Source of the DNA: Mesorhizobium sp. M2E.F.Ca.ET.219.01.1.1
GTDB lineage: Bacteria > Pseudomonadota > Alphaproteobacteria > Rhizobiales > Rhizobiaceae
Length of the DNA: 64,000 nt
Direction: 5' to 3'
NCBI RefSeq assembly: GCF_004016445.2
Contig: NZ_SADT02000009.1
Coordinates: 39,607 to 103,606 of the forward strand
Part shown: in pieces, positions 1 to 8,564 of the stretch
How the letters are laid out: every line of letters starts with the position of its first letter
How positions within the stretch are numbered: position 1 is the first letter of the stretch
Made by a program: the position numbers and the translations under genes
Notes under the pieces: generated by a model
What the model saw: the letters and a program-made list of their open reading frames with translations, nothing else
Databases searched by the model: none
What the model was told of the DNA's origin: nothing

Positions 1-398
1 AGGGCGTAGCGTTTACCAAGCAAGATATTTGTTACCTGAGCAACTGAGCCATCATGGTAGCTTATGGAGACTGTATCTTGGCTTGAATCACATTCTATCT
101 GGACCGTCTCTCCTGATGATAACTTATAATTTTTCCAAGCACCGTTAAGATATACAGAAAATGAGAGTGTTGCGTCCCCCAAGTTACTAACAGAAACAGC
201 CTCTTTTGCCAGAGTAATACTACGAAGTGCCGGAACTTGTCTTTCTGCCGTTCCGAGGGGTGGTCGCGATTGCGGTAGTGAATCTGCTCTAAGATTCGTT
301 GGAAAAGCCATCGAACCGAGCACCAACCCAAAGAATGGGACGGCGACTGCCCCCTTATAGATGCGATAGCATCTAGCCCTCTGGGTCGGCGCTGTCAT
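1..398 (-). CDS. Secreted hypothetical protein, cut by the left window edge
   Basis: A frame starting at ATG 398 stays open to base 1, so about 132 codons are visible and the C-terminus is missing. The first residues are basic (MTAPTQRARCYRIYKG) and are followed by a hydrophobic stretch AVAVPFFGLVLGSMAF, the pattern of an N-terminal signal peptide or anchor. After that comes a polar, beta-rich segment with many Ser, Thr and Val (for example SVSNLGDATLSFSVYLNG), as in periplasmic or surface proteins. The start overlaps the end of the upstream membrane-protein gene by 26 bases, so the two are probably co-transcribed. I recognise no family. Confidence 0.6.
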   Translation of the reverse strand, partial: MTAPTQRARCYRIYKGAVAVPFFGLVLGSMAFPTNLRADSLPQSRPPLGTAERQVPALRSITLAKEAVSVSNLGDATLSFSVYLNGAWKNYKLSSGETVQIECDSSQDTVSISYHDGSVAQVTNILLGKRYA

Positions 399-744
399 CT
401 CTTTTACTCAATCGACCGAGTGTGTAACCGATGATGGTCCCAAATAACCCAAATGCTGGCGCAATCTGTTCGTTGCTATATCCCGCCGTGACAAGTATAA
501 GTGCCGCAGTGACAACCATGATAACAACAACTGATCGGGTAAAATCTTCCGTACTTGATCGATTTGTGCGACGGAAATGCCATAAGAGAATTAGAATGAC
601 GGATAGACCAAAGGCTATGATTATCAGCGTCAGCCAAAATTCGTACGCTGTACGATTGCCGATTATAGTATCAGCAGCCGTAAACAAGTTTCGTCCAGCT
701 GACGGATTAGCCTGGAGATTGGGGTCTGGAGCCACCTGCGCCAT
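373..744 (-). CDS. Small three-helix membrane protein, unknown function
   Basis: A 123-residue protein. A soluble N-terminus of about 30 residues is followed by three hydrophobic segments at roughly 34-58, 70-90 and 94-110 (the last containing GLFGTIIGYTLGRL), and a short charged tail KRDDSADPEG. This predicts an inner-membrane protein. It is the first gene of a two-gene leftward unit with the secreted protein that overlaps its 3' end. No catalytic motif is visible and I do not recognise the family. Confidence 0.6.
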   Translation of the reverse strand: MAQVAPDPNLQANPSAGRNLFTAADTIIGNRTAYEFWLTLIIIAFGLSVILILLWHFRRTNRSSTEDFTRSVVVIMVVTAALILVTAGYSNEQIAPAFGLFGTIIGYTLGRLSKRDDSADPEG

Positions 745-1348
745 TGCGGTCCGCCTGAATACATGAATGAGTAGTATAAGGACAGGCTGCCGCAGCGCGC
801 GCCTGTGAAAATTGGCACTATCATGAATTGCGGAGCCACGGAAGTGCCATCGATCTCACAAGAAGGCGACAAGCACAAGGAACGTCTGCTGCAAGCTTCC
901 GTCTAGCTCATATCGATATCGTGAAATGGAAATCCTCAATCCGATTCCGTGTTCCCGGCCGAGGGTGGCGGCAACATTGAAATAGCCGCTATTCGGCGAT
1001 CGCAACAGTCGCCCGAACGACCGAAGTGAGGCGCACAGCAGTCGTTCTCGAAGCGTGACGGGAGCGGCGGTTTCGGGTCACGACGTTCGCGTAACCCAGC
1101 TCGACATCCGCTGACAAACAGCTGCTTGGTCAAAGCACCGGAACCCATCAAGGAAGCCACAGAAACGGTTCAGTCACCCAGCGAACGGCAATTTCGCCGG
1201 ACCCGCAAGCAACGACAACAGTACTGCGGTGCGGTGACGATTTTCTTATCCAAGCAGCCTCTAATGTGCTACCATTGATAACAGCCCGCAGTATCGACCT
1301 AACGTCCCCCAAACCCCTAATTCCCCGGGTCGCCTGCGAGTGTATTGG

Positions 1349-1384
1349 GGCCAGTCGCTCATGCTAACGGCTGGCCTCTTTCTG
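1349..1384 (+). terminator. Hairpin with T-rich tail (rightward)
   Basis: GGCCAGTCG at 1349-1357 pairs with CGGCTGGCC at 1368-1376 (one G-T pair), with a 10-base loop, followed by TCTTTCTG. No rightward gene ends just upstream, so this may terminate a small RNA. Confidence 0.45.
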
Positions 1385-1443
1385 TGATACCGCTATCCTC
1401 TCCACCGCTGCCGCCTTGATTCCTCCTTGATTGGCGCGAGCCA

Positions 1444-1483
1444 GAGGGCTGATGCCGGGTAGACGCCGGCCCTCATCTTTTTT
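1444..1483 (+). terminator. Hairpin followed by T run (rightward)
   Basis: GAGGGC at 1444-1449 pairs with GCCCTC at 1469-1474, and ATCTTTTTT follows. It lies 60 bases after the previous hairpin, again with no upstream protein gene. Confidence 0.45.
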
Positions 1484-1577
1484 GGCCTGTTCCTAAGCAT
1501 CTGCTAATGTGACCAACCTCGGAACCATGCGCACCCACGGGAGAGATGTGGGGCACGTAGAAGCAGGACCACAGAAC

Positions 1578-1601
1578 AAAAAAACCGGCATCATCGGCCG
1601 G
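1578..1601 (-). terminator. Intrinsic terminator, leftward
   Basis: CCGGC at 1585-1589 and GCCGG at 1597-1601 form a stem around a 7-base loop. Seven A residues at 1578-1584 become a T run on the minus strand. It is the first good leftward terminator after the mobilisation operon (4772-2102) and probably ends that transcript, although 500 bases of leader lie between. Confidence 0.5.
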
Positions 1602-2101
1602 CGGCTGTGGATTAATGCAGAGTGTTGAAAACTTCTGCACCTGGAATTGTACACGCCTACATTGCTAGACGGCACACCTTCGTTCCGGCAAAGCTCCGAA
1701 TCGCGGGGCCACTGGCAATCCGCAGGTCGGCGGGTTCAGGCAATGCCCATTGAAAGATGGGCCGCCGACTTTCCTTATGGCTGTAAAGCTCGGCGGGTTG
1801 TCGCTCTCGATTGCCGTCTCAAACGGCGGCACGTGAGGACGCGGATGGCTACCACACGGTCTATATTAGTGGAATTAGTGGATCCCTCCGGGAGGCTGTA
1901 GATCGAGCGGTCCGACGTTTATATGTTGCCCAGGCCTCGGCAGGCACTGCTGAATCCGCCCTGGCGAGCCAGTTTGCGCGCTCAGCATCGGTAGGCGAAT
2001 TCCACCACTGTACCGGCGATTTCGTCAGCAGTCGGATTCCGGTTCGGTTCGTCTGCCATTTCTTCCTTGCATAAGACTTGAGCGCCAGCGGCCCGTAACT
2101 G

Positions 2102-2308
2102 TTAGAACGGCCAAAAGCCGGATAAAAAAGCCAGCAATTCGCTGCCCCACTGCATGAAGTTTTGGTACCAGCCAGACACCGTTTCATAAGCAACCTGCAG
2201 TGCACCCAGGAAGAAAACGAAACAGATGGCGATGGCAAATGCCTTGCCAAACCCTTCGTCACCCTTCGGGTCGCTGCTCTGGTAAACGTAGTCCTGTCGA
2301 TCAAACAT
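2102..2308 (-). CDS. Small single-span membrane protein next to relaxase
   Basis: A 68-residue protein with an acidic N-terminus (MFDRQDYVYQSSDPKGDEG) and one strong hydrophobic helix at about 24-42 (AFAIAICFVFFLGALQVAY), then an aromatic tail ending SGFWPF. It starts six bases after the relaxase stop and is probably co-transcribed with it. Its position suggests a role in conjugative mobilisation, such as an envelope anchor for the relaxosome, but that is inference. Overlapping longer frames in other phases do not look coding. Confidence 0.6.
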   Translation of the reverse strand: MFDRQDYVYQSSDPKGDEGFGKAFAIAICFVFFLGALQVAYETVSGWYQNFMQWGSELLAFLSGFWPF

Positions 2309-2314
2309 GGTCCT

Positions 2315-4768
2315 CTAACGGTCCCGGTCGTCGCGGTCGCGTTCCCTTCTTTCTAGTTCCTCCCGCTCCAACTGCTCGAGGCGAGGAATATGCTGTTGGG
2401 CCGGATCGGTCCGCGTCGTTTCACCGCCTCGTTGTGCGGCCTCCTTGTCCCTGGCTACCTTATCCTGCAGCCGATTTGTAACATCTACGGCCGACGCCAA
2501 TCCGTGAGCCTGCTCGGCCGGTTCGTCCGGCCGATGCTCGGCCTCCTCGGGGCGAGGATCTCGCTGCTGTTCGGTCACGGTATCGACATTTGCAGGGGAT
2601 TTGCCTTTGTCTTCCGCCGGCCGCTCTTGGGTCTGCTCTGCCGCCTCGATGGCGCGCTTGAGCTCCGGATCCTTCTCGGCTACCTCGCGCATATAGGTGT
2701 TGCCCTGGACGGCAAGCTCCGCCGCGCGAGCCAGTCCGCGCTCAATTTCAGCGCGGAATACCCTTGCGTCATTGGAAAGCTCACCGGCCCCGATTCTATC
2801 CAAGCCCTCGCGACTGGTTTCGATGTCCACAAGAACGTCATTGGCCGCCTCAACAACCGCCTCACCGTGTTTGGCGACTGCCGCATCCCACTGTTCATTC
2901 GCATCGTCTCGAAGCTCCTGGCCTTCGTCTCGCTCGGTCGCAGTCCCCTGCTTCTCCTGTGCCTGGCCCTTCATCTCGTAAAGCTCCATGAGCTCGCGCC
3001 GGCCGTTCACATGCTCGCGGGCGACAGACGCGACTTCATCAAAGTCGTCTCGCTCGTCCGGACCGACGCTCCGCTCCAGCCGGAACAAGGCCGTCTCGAC
3101 CTTCTTTTCATAGGCTTCAAACTCTGCCCGCGTTGTCTCGCGCATTTCCTGACCCTCCAGAACGACTTCCTGCAAGGTTACCAGATTGGCGCGGAATTTG
3201 GACCCGAAATCTGCACGGACGACATTTATGCTCGCTTCCGCCTGACCTGCCGAAAGGCTTGCTGTCAAATGATCCCGCAGCTGTTCTGCATAAGCGACAA
3301 CACGCCGATCACCGCTGGCGAGCGCAATTTTCTCCCAGCTCTGCGTTGCCTTTATGGCATACTCCCGGCTCCTTTCGGCCTTCGCCAAACTGCGCCGTCC
3401 GCCCCGCTTTGCGTCGTACCGTCCCTGTGCCGCCTCGCTGGTCCCGACGTGCTCGGTCCGCCCTTCCCTGCTCACCGGCCTCACCTGATTGCGGGTGAAG
3501 GCGGGCGGACTGGCGAACTCGCGACGATCGGTCATCTCCATCGCTATTCCATGCGCCCGGGCCATCTGCGCCATTGTGGCCCGCCACTCCCGAAACACCT
3601 GCGGGGTCGTGTCGATCCGATCACCCGATTCCGATCGCATGGTGATGATCGCGTGCGCATGGACATGCGGCCGCTTGCCCCCCTCCCCTTCTTCCTTCGG
3701 ATCATTGGCCGGATCATGCATGGCAAACACGTAGCGATGGCCGGCGAACTGCTCGGCCAGGAAGTCGCGTGCAGCGTTTTCAAACGCCTCGGCATTCGTG
3801 CCGGCGCGGGCCGACATGATCAGGTGCATGACGTCGCGGCTTTTGCGGCTGTGCAGATCACCGCGCCATTCCTTTTGCACCAGGTCGCCAGCGAGCTTTT
3901 CGTCACCGACGATTTGGCCGCGGTCGTCACGAACGTCGCCGCCATGACGTTCAACCAGGCTTCGCAACGAGCTGGCGCCATACTCGACACCATTGCCGTA
4001 GCCCTGGAACCAGAACCGCGCAGCCACATCCTGCGCGGCCGCACTCGCGTCATATCGCGCCTGAACGATACTGGCGGCCTTGTCGTCGCCACTCAGCCGC
4101 TCGCTCTGCCCGCTTCTGAGCACAACCGCACCTTGAACCGTCAGCGCGCCGTTGCCCTGGCGCGTGACCGCGTAAGCATAGCGTCGATCGCCGAACGCGC
4201 TCGTCAAACTGTTCCTGACCAGCTCATGCATCGCCTCGTCTGACGAAACCACCGCAGTCGCAATCTCTGTGTTGAAGCTTCCAATATCGCGGCTCTCTGC
4301 GCGGTTTTGGAAAAGATGGTTCCAGTCTCCCCGCAACCGCGCCAGATCCTCGCGGCTGCTGATGCGCTCGCCGTTCTCGTTCTCGACGGCGAGCTCGCCA
4401 CCGCGCGACACATAATTCAGCATCGCCCCTACCCTCGCGCCGGCGCCGTAGGATGCCATTTTGATAACCGCGGGCTGGCTGCCCTGGGCAACCGCCGTTA
4501 ACCGCGCTTCGATTGGACGGGACGCCGCTGCCGCCCGCCTCTCGGCCGCGAAGATCGGCCCGGCGGCCGCCCGTTGCATTTTAGGCCGGCTGCCACCGCC
4601 ACCGCCTGCACCAGAACCGCCGCCGCCTGGCTCGGCCATAGCTTTCAATCGGCGCTTCATTTCATCTTCGGCCGACGAACGACGTTTTGGCCCAAGCGAT
4701 AGCTCATGCAGCAACGCCGCACGACGCTGCTCCCATTCGCTCGTGAAGGCGCCGAAGAAAATTTCCAA
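2315..4768 (-). CDS. VirD2-like (MobP-class) relaxase
   Basis: An 817-residue DNA-nicking relaxase that should cleave one strand at oriT and stay bound to its 5' end to pilot transfer. The motif AMLNYVSR holds the likely catalytic tyrosine (Y119). The metal-binding three-histidine motif is HVHAH at 368-372, inside a block (SRDVMHLIMSARAGT through HVHAHAIITM) typical of the VirD2 family. About 200 residues separate the two motifs, more than in VirD2. A Gly-rich linker lies at 48-60. The C-terminal 350 residues are charged and helical (many Glu, Arg and Gln), as in relaxases carrying a secretion signal. It starts three bases after the MobC-like gene. A long antisense frame covers the same DNA and is rejected. 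Confidence 0.85.
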   Translation of the reverse strand: MEIFFGAFTSEWEQRRAALLHELSLGPKRRSSAEDEMKRRLKAMAEPGGGGSGAGGGGGSRPKMQRAAAGPIFAAERRAAAASRPIEARLTAVAQGSQPAVIKMASYGAGARVGAMLNYVSRGGELAVENENGERISSREDLARLRGDWNHLFQNRAESRDIGSFNTEIATAVVSSDEAMHELVRNSLTSAFGDRRYAYAVTRQGNGALTVQGAVVLRSGQSERLSGDDKAASIVQARYDASAAAQDVAARFWFQGYGNGVEYGASSLRSLVERHGGDVRDDRGQIVGDEKLAGDLVQKEWRGDLHSRKSRDVMHLIMSARAGTNAEAFENAARDFLAEQFAGHRYVFAMHDPANDPKEEGEGGKRPHVHAHAIITMRSESGDRIDTTPQVFREWRATMAQMARAHGIAMEMTDRREFASPPAFTRNQVRPVSREGRTEHVGTSEAAQGRYDAKRGGRRSLAKAERSREYAIKATQSWEKIALASGDRRVVAYAEQLRDHLTASLSAGQAEASINVVRADFGSKFRANLVTLQEVVLEGQEMRETTRAEFEAYEKKVETALFRLERSVGPDERDDFDEVASVAREHVNGRRELMELYEMKGQAQEKQGTATERDEGQELRDDANEQWDAAVAKHGEAVVEAANDVLVDIETSREGLDRIGAGELSNDARVFRAEIERGLARAAELAVQGNTYMREVAEKDPELKRAIEAAEQTQERPAEDKGKSPANVDTVTEQQRDPRPEEAEHRPDEPAEQAHGLASAVDVTNRLQDKVARDKEAAQRGGETTRTDPAQQHIPRLEQLEREELERRERDRDDRDR

Positions 4769-4771
4769 GAC

Positions 4772-5212
4772 CTACCCCTCCCCACGCCGCTTATGGCCGG
4801 CACGTTTCGACAGCGATCGTAGCTCGACCATCACCGCCGCCTGGATGCGCTGCACATTGCCAAGATTGATGTCGAGCTCGCTCGGGTGAATGCTCTTGCC
4901 GCTGTTTATTGATCGCGCCACCTGGTTCAGGTTCACCCCGATAGCGCGCATGTCCTCAAGCAGCAGCGCCATGACGAGCCGATCATCCTTAGTCAGGATC
5001 GGTCGTACTCCGGCGCCTTCGAGGACTAGCGAGCGGAAAAATCCCGATACCGTCATGTCGGCCGCCTTCGCGGCCTTTTCGATTGCCGCATATTCGTCCG
5101 CGCTGACGCGGGCATGCACCATTCGACCCTTCCGGTCCGGCTCGAGCCGGACCTCGAATTTCGCGTCGTCCATTGGCCTTGGGCCCCTCTCTCTGGCGCT
5201 TGCGGCAGGCAT
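4772..5212 (-). CDS. mobC: MobC-like relaxosome accessory protein
   Basis: A 146-residue DNA-binding protein expected to bind oriT and help the relaxase open the nick region. Residues around VHARVSADEYAAIEKAAKAADMTVSGFFRSLVL look like a ribbon-helix-helix N-terminal domain, and LLLEDMRAIGVNLNQVARSIN matches the MobC family signature. A start at 5212 is given; an internal ATG at 5173 (MDDAKFEVRLEPDRKG) is a good alternative. The predicted nic site lies only 50 bases upstream, the usual arrangement for an autoregulated relaxosome operon. Confidence 0.75.
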   Translation of the reverse strand: MPAASARERGPRPMDDAKFEVRLEPDRKGRMVHARVSADEYAAIEKAAKAADMTVSGFFRSLVLEGAGVRPILTKDDRLVMALLLEDMRAIGVNLNQVARSINSGKSIHPSELDINLGNVQRIQAAVMVELRSLSKRAGHKRRGEG

Positions 5213-5236
5213 CGAGGGCTTGTTCCTCGATCGTCA

Positions 5237-5269
5237 GGAAAATGTCGCACATTTTTCCGTATCCTGCCA
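5237..5269 (+). other. Predicted oriT: inverted repeat plus nic site
   Basis: TATCCTGCCA at 5260-5269 matches the IncP/T-DNA-border type nic consensus (ATCCTGYC). By analogy with RP4, cleavage would fall between G5266 and C5267 on the plus strand. Immediately upstream is an imperfect inverted repeat, GGAAAATGT (5237-5245) and ACATTTTTCC (5249-5258), the position where accessory proteins bind in IncP oriTs. The site sits just upstream of the divergently placed mobC and relaxase genes. If correct, the 5' end leads rightward and the mobilisation genes enter the recipient last. Confidence 0.65.
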
Positions 5270-5350
5270 TCATCAATAGACATTGAATCAAAACTCAACC
5301 GAAGAAACTTTCGAGCAGACACAACTCTCGCTCGCCCTAATCGAAACGAC

Positions 5351-5373
5351 CGGCAGGGTCTTCGCCCCTGCCG
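5351..5373. repeat. Perfect 8-bp hairpin near oriT
   Basis: CGGCAGGG at 5351-5358 and CCCTGCCG at 5366-5373 enclose a 7-base loop. It lies about 85 bases downstream of the nic site, within the likely oriT region. No T run follows, so a terminator role is unlikely. It may be a protein-binding or secondary-structure element of transfer. Confidence 0.45.
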
Positions 5374-5643
5374 CTTCAAACGCTAAAACGCTCTCCAGGG
5401 TTCACCTCCAGGACCGCTTTGTCGGCCTTTGTGTGCCCCTCGTACTCGCCCGCAAGGGACGCTCCGCTCTTCGCCCTGGCGGACTGCGTGCGAGCGTCAC
5501 AGACGGCCTTCGCGCGGCTCCGGGGTTCACCACAAAAGGAACGGGAAGGCCTGCGGCCGGCTTCATCGGTCAAGCACGGGAATTGGGCGACCGTGGAGAC
5601 TCCAGGATCACTCAAGCGCTCGGCAACGCGCGGTTGATCCGAT

Positions 5644-5723
5644 TTCACACGACTTGTTCACACGATGTGTTCACATGCCATGACGTTACGATGTGAAAGT
5701 AAGATGTGATTGAAGTATCACAC
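5644..5723. repeat. Array of TTCACAY-type motifs with 13-bp pitch
   Basis: TTCACAC occurs at 5644-5650 and 5657-5663, and TTCACAT at 5670-5676, exactly 13 bp apart. The inverted form follows as ATGTGAA (5691-5697) and ATGTGAT (5704-5710), again 13 bp apart, and ATCACAC at 5717-5723 keeps the spacing. The array stands between oriT and the IS66 insertion. Without the IS it would lie about 150 bases upstream of the ParA/VirC1-like gene, so it is a candidate centromere or operator for that ATPase and its ribbon-helix-helix partner. Confidence 0.55.
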
Positions 5724-5806
5724 GCTAGGATAGTGAGGCTTAATCGCATCGTGTAAACCGCCATGCGAACCCAGCATTCACTTCAGATGGAAATGCAGTT
5801 GCCCAA

Positions 5807-5834
5807 GAGGATACGTAAGCGTCCGGTGACGACC
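5807..5834. repeat. IS66 left end: target duplication and terminal repeat
   Basis: The 8-bp target duplication GAGGATAC is at 5807-5814. It is followed by the left terminal repeat starting GTAAGCGTCCGGTGACGACC at 5815. This agrees with the right end, read inward on the other strand, at 17 of 20 positions. GTAAGCG is the usual IS66 family terminus. Confidence 0.9.
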
Positions 5835-5910
5835 GCCTTCCGTGGCGAGGATCGGATCGGATAGGGGTCGGGCTCCGGACGCTGAAGATAGTGTCCACGA
5901 GCGGGGTTTA

Positions 5911-6324
5911 ATGGACACGATCGCGACGGATGGAGTGGCAGGCCAAGATTCTCGCGGCGAGACGGCGCGCGCCCGCCGGCGCAAGTCATACACGCTCGAA
6001 GAGAAGCAGCGGCTGGTGGCCGAGAGCTGTGAGCCCGGGGCGTCGGTGTCGCTGGTGGCGCGGCGGCACGACATCAATGCGAACCTGTTGTTCACCTGGC
6101 GCCGGCAGATGCGCCCGCCGGCGTCGACGGCTTTGCCGCTGGAGTTGATCCCGGTCGAGGTCATCAGCAGCGTGCCAGCTGCTGCACCAGCCGCGGCGGG
6201 TGGGGCGGAACAGCGCGGTGTGATTGAGATCGTCCTGCTCGGCGGCGTGCGCGTGCGGGTGGACGCCGAGGTCAGCGAGGCGGCGCTGCGGCGGGTGCTG
6301 TCGGCTCTGAAGGCGGCGGCATGA
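5911..6324 (+). CDS. tnpA: IS66 TnpA (Orf1), helix-turn-helix protein
   Basis: A 137-residue IS66 accessory protein. The N-terminal part has a helix-turn-helix: RRKSYTLEEKQRLVAE, then PGASVSLVARRHDINANLLFTWRRQ, the DNA-binding pattern shared with Tn3/IS3 OrfA-type proteins. An Ala/Pro-rich linker leads to a C-terminal segment ending RVDAEVSEAALRRVLSALKAAA. The start at 5911 was chosen because the family begins near here; an earlier in-frame start at 5842 only adds terminal-repeat-proximal sequence. Its stop overlaps the tnpB start by four bases (ATGA), indicating translational coupling. Confidence 0.9.
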   Translation: MDTIATDGVAGQDSRGETARARRRKSYTLEEKQRLVAESCEPGASVSLVARRHDINANLLFTWRRQMRPPASTALPLELIPVEVISSVPAAAPAAAGGAEQRGVIEIVLLGGVRVRVDAEVSEAALRRVLSALKAAA

Positions 6325-6674
6325 TCGCGCCCGGGTCTGGGGTGCGGGTCTATCTGGCGACGCAGCCATGCGATATGCGCAAAGGGATGGATGGCTTGGC
6401 CGCCCAGGTCCAGAACGTGCTGGCCACCGATCCCTTCTCCGGGGCGCTGTTTGTGTTCCGCGGGAAGCGCGGCGACATGTTGAAGATCCTGGCCTGGGAC
6501 GGAAGTGGGCTGTGTCTGTTCGCCAAGCGCTTGGAGCAGGGAAAGTTCGTTTGGCCGCCGATCGTGGCAGGCCGGCTTCAACTGACACCGGCTCAGTTGG
6601 CCTTGCTCGTCGAAGGGATCGACTGGCGGCGGACAGTCGCGCCGGAACCGGTCACGCGCCCCGAAGCCATCTAA
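6321..6674 (+). CDS. tnpB: IS66 TnpB (Orf2)
   Basis: A 117-residue protein of the IS66 Orf2 family, required with TnpA and TnpC for transposition; its biochemical role is unclear. Family hallmarks are VYLATQPCDMRKGMDGLAAQV near the N-terminus, then GALFVFRGKRGDMLKILAWDGSGLCLFAKRLE. Length is normal. It overlaps tnpA by four bases. Confidence 0.93.
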   Translation: MIAPGSGVRVYLATQPCDMRKGMDGLAAQVQNVLATDPFSGALFVFRGKRGDMLKILAWDGSGLCLFAKRLEQGKFVWPPIVAGRLQLTPAQLALLVEGIDWRRTVAPEPVTRPEAI

Positions 6675-6736
6675 ATAAGTTCCTGATTCCAAGGATTTAT
6701 TCTCGCTCGCGAGTCATGACTTTGCTATAAGCCGGC

Positions 6737-8317
6737 ATGTCTCTCGCCACTGCGGAATTGCCGTCGGATCCGGACGCGCTGCGCGCGTTCGCAGCGGCTT
6801 TGCAGGCTGAGCTCTACGCCAAGACGCTGCATATCGAGAAGCTGAAAGCCCAGTTGGCGACGCTGCGGCGCGCGCGCTTCGGCCAGTCGTCCGAGAAGCT
6901 CGATCGCCAGATCGATCTGCTCGAGCTGATCATCGGAGATCTCGAGGAGGCCGAGGCCGCCAGCGAAGCCGGCCAGGATGCGACTGCGGCGATGCCGGGC
7001 GCGATACCGGCGCCGACCAGGCCACAGCGCGTGGGCAATCGCCGGCCGCTACCCGATCACCTGCCGCGCGAGATTGTCACCCATGCCGGGGTTTGCGCCT
7101 GCCCGGCCTGTGGTTCCGAGCGGCTGCGCAGGATCAGCGACGATGAACGCGAGGTGCTGGAATATGTGCCGTCACACTTCAAAGTCATCGTGCATGTGCG
7201 GCCGAAACTGAGCTGCCGGGACTGCGAGGCCATCACCCAGCCGACGATGCCGAGCCTGCCGATCGAGCGCGGCAGACCCGGCCAGGGGCTGATCGCCCAC
7301 GTACTGGTCTCCAAATATTGCGACCACCTGCCTTTGAACCGACAGTCCGGCATCTACGCCCGCGAGGGCGTCGACCTGGATCGATCGACCCTGGCCGACT
7401 GGGTCGGACGGGCCGCCTGGCTGGTGGCGCCGGTTGCCGACCGCATCGGCGACTACGCTCGCGCCGGCCCGGCCATCCATGCCGACGACACGCCGATCCC
7501 GGTTCAGGATCCCGGACGCGGGCGCACCAAGAGCGGCCGGCTATGGGTCGTTGTGCGCGACGAAGGCACCTGGGGCTCGCCCAATCCTCCGGCGGCTTTC
7601 TATCGCTACTCGCCTGACCGCAAGGGCGAGCACGCCCAAGCCCTGCTGGCGCCGGCATCCGGCTTCCTGCACGCCGACGGCTATGCCGGCTTTGACAAGC
7701 TCTACGAACCGGATCCGATCACCGGTCGGCCGCGCCTGGAGCCAGTCGCGTGTTGGGCCCATGCCAGGCGCGAACTGTTCGACGAGCACGCTAAGACCAA
7801 ATCGCCGATCGCGCGTCAGGCGCTGGACAAGATCGGCGCGATCTTCACCGTCGAGCGCGAGATCAATGGCCGAAGCGCTGCTGTTCGTCTGGCTGCGCGC
7901 CAGGCTCAAAGCGTGCCACTGCTGGCCGACCTCAAGAATTACCTGGAGGCCAGCCTGGGCCGGATCAGCCGCAAGGGGGACCTCGCCAAGGCCATCCGCT
8001 ACAGCCTCAATCGCTGGGAGGCGCTCTGCCGCTTCACCGAAGACGGCCGTCTCGAGATGACCAACAATGCCGCCGAACGGGCGATCCGCCCCCTGACGCT
8101 TGGACGACGCAACTGGACCTTCCTTGGCTCGGACTCCGGCGGCGAGCGCGCCGCGGTCTTCTACACCCTGATCCAGACCTGCAAGTTGAACGGCATCAAT
8201 CCGGAGGCCTATCTCGCCGACCTGATCGGCCGCGTCAGCGACCATCCGGCCAATCGCATCGACGAGCTTCTCCCCTGGAACTGGCGCGCCCGATCCGGCA
8301 CCAGACTGGCGGCCTGA
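6737..8317 (+). CDS. tnpC: IS66 TnpC transposase
   Basis: A 526-residue DDE-type transposase. The N-terminus has a coiled-coil or leucine-zipper-like region (residues about 30-75). Next comes a zinc-binding block (VCACPACGSERLRRISDD and later LSCRDCEAI), then the catalytic core with Asp in IHADDTPIPV and Glu in NNAAERAIRPLTLGRRNW. It ends with the conserved IS66 C-terminal segment (LIQTCKLNGINPEAYLADLIGRV). Full length, no interruption. It starts 62 bases after tnpB. Confidence 0.95.
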   Translation: MSLATAELPSDPDALRAFAAALQAELYAKTLHIEKLKAQLATLRRARFGQSSEKLDRQIDLLELIIGDLEEAEAASEAGQDATAAMPGAIPAPTRPQRVGNRRPLPDHLPREIVTHAGVCACPACGSERLRRISDDEREVLEYVPSHFKVIVHVRPKLSCRDCEAITQPTMPSLPIERGRPGQGLIAHVLVSKYCDHLPLNRQSGIYAREGVDLDRSTLADWVGRAAWLVAPVADRIGDYARAGPAIHADDTPIPVQDPGRGRTKSGRLWVVVRDEGTWGSPNPPAAFYRYSPDRKGEHAQALLAPASGFLHADGYAGFDKLYEPDPITGRPRLEPVACWAHARRELFDEHAKTKSPIARQALDKIGAIFTVEREINGRSAAVRLAARQAQSVPLLADLKNYLEASLGRISRKGDLAKAIRYSLNRWEALCRFTEDGRLEMTNNAAERAIRPLTLGRRNWTFLGSDSGGERAAVFYTLIQTCKLNGINPEAYLADLIGRVSDHPANRIDELLPWNWRARSGTRLAA

Positions 8318-8319
8318 CC

Positions 8320-8556
8320 GTGGCTGCTATCACCCGGGTCTACACCCTCCCGCTCGCCGCCGAAATGCTCGGCCAGGATGCCGAACTGCTGTGGGAGGTC
8401 TATGTCGACATGGAACCGGAGGACGGTTGCCTCTGGGTCTACGGGCCCGACGATCAGCAGATCCCTGCCTTCACAGACTTCGGCCTCGAATGCCTGACCG
8501 ACTTCATCCGCGAGCACAAAGCCAATCGCGGCAGCGGTCAAAACGATGGCCGGTAA
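8320..8556 (+). CDS. IS66 accessory small protein
   Basis: A 78-residue acidic protein starting at GTG 8320, three bases after the tnpC stop and inside the IS terminal repeats. The sequence (LAAEMLGQDAELLWEVYVDMEPEDGCLWVYG) resembles small proteins found at the 3' end of many rhizobial IS66 copies. No function is known. Confidence 0.75.
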   Translation: MAAITRVYTLPLAAEMLGQDAELLWEVYVDMEPEDGCLWVYGPDDQQIPAFTDFGLECLTDFIREHKANRGSGQNDGR

Positions 8557-8564
8557 GAGCCCTG

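Larger units (their letters stand above)
745..2101. other. Gene-free stretch with several hairpins
   Basis: I see no convincing gene in these 1.36 kb. Open frames here are short, mutually overlapping and of atypical composition. The stretch does hold three terminator-like hairpins, listed separately (1349-1384, 1444-1483, 1578-1601). It lies between the end of the leftward mobilisation operon and the edge genes, so part of it may be the 3' end of that transcript or small RNA genes. Confidence 0.5.

Noticed and set aside
95..331. Open frame of 78 codons on the minus strand
   Set aside because: It is out of phase with the better frame from ATG 398, which has a signal peptide and stays open to the edge.
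1861..2304. 147-codon minus frame overlapping the small membrane protein
   Set aside because: It shares DNA with the better 68-residue membrane protein, which fits the operon; its own composition is atypical.
2390..4243. 617-codon frame antisense to the relaxase
   Set aside because: The minus-strand relaxase has clear VirD2-family motifs; the antisense frame has odd composition (many Leu, Arg, Cys) and no motif.
5644..5723. CRISPR array reading of the spaced repeats
   Set aside because: Units are 7 bp at 13-bp pitch with inverted copies, far from 25-40 bp repeats with spacers, and no cas genes are nearby.
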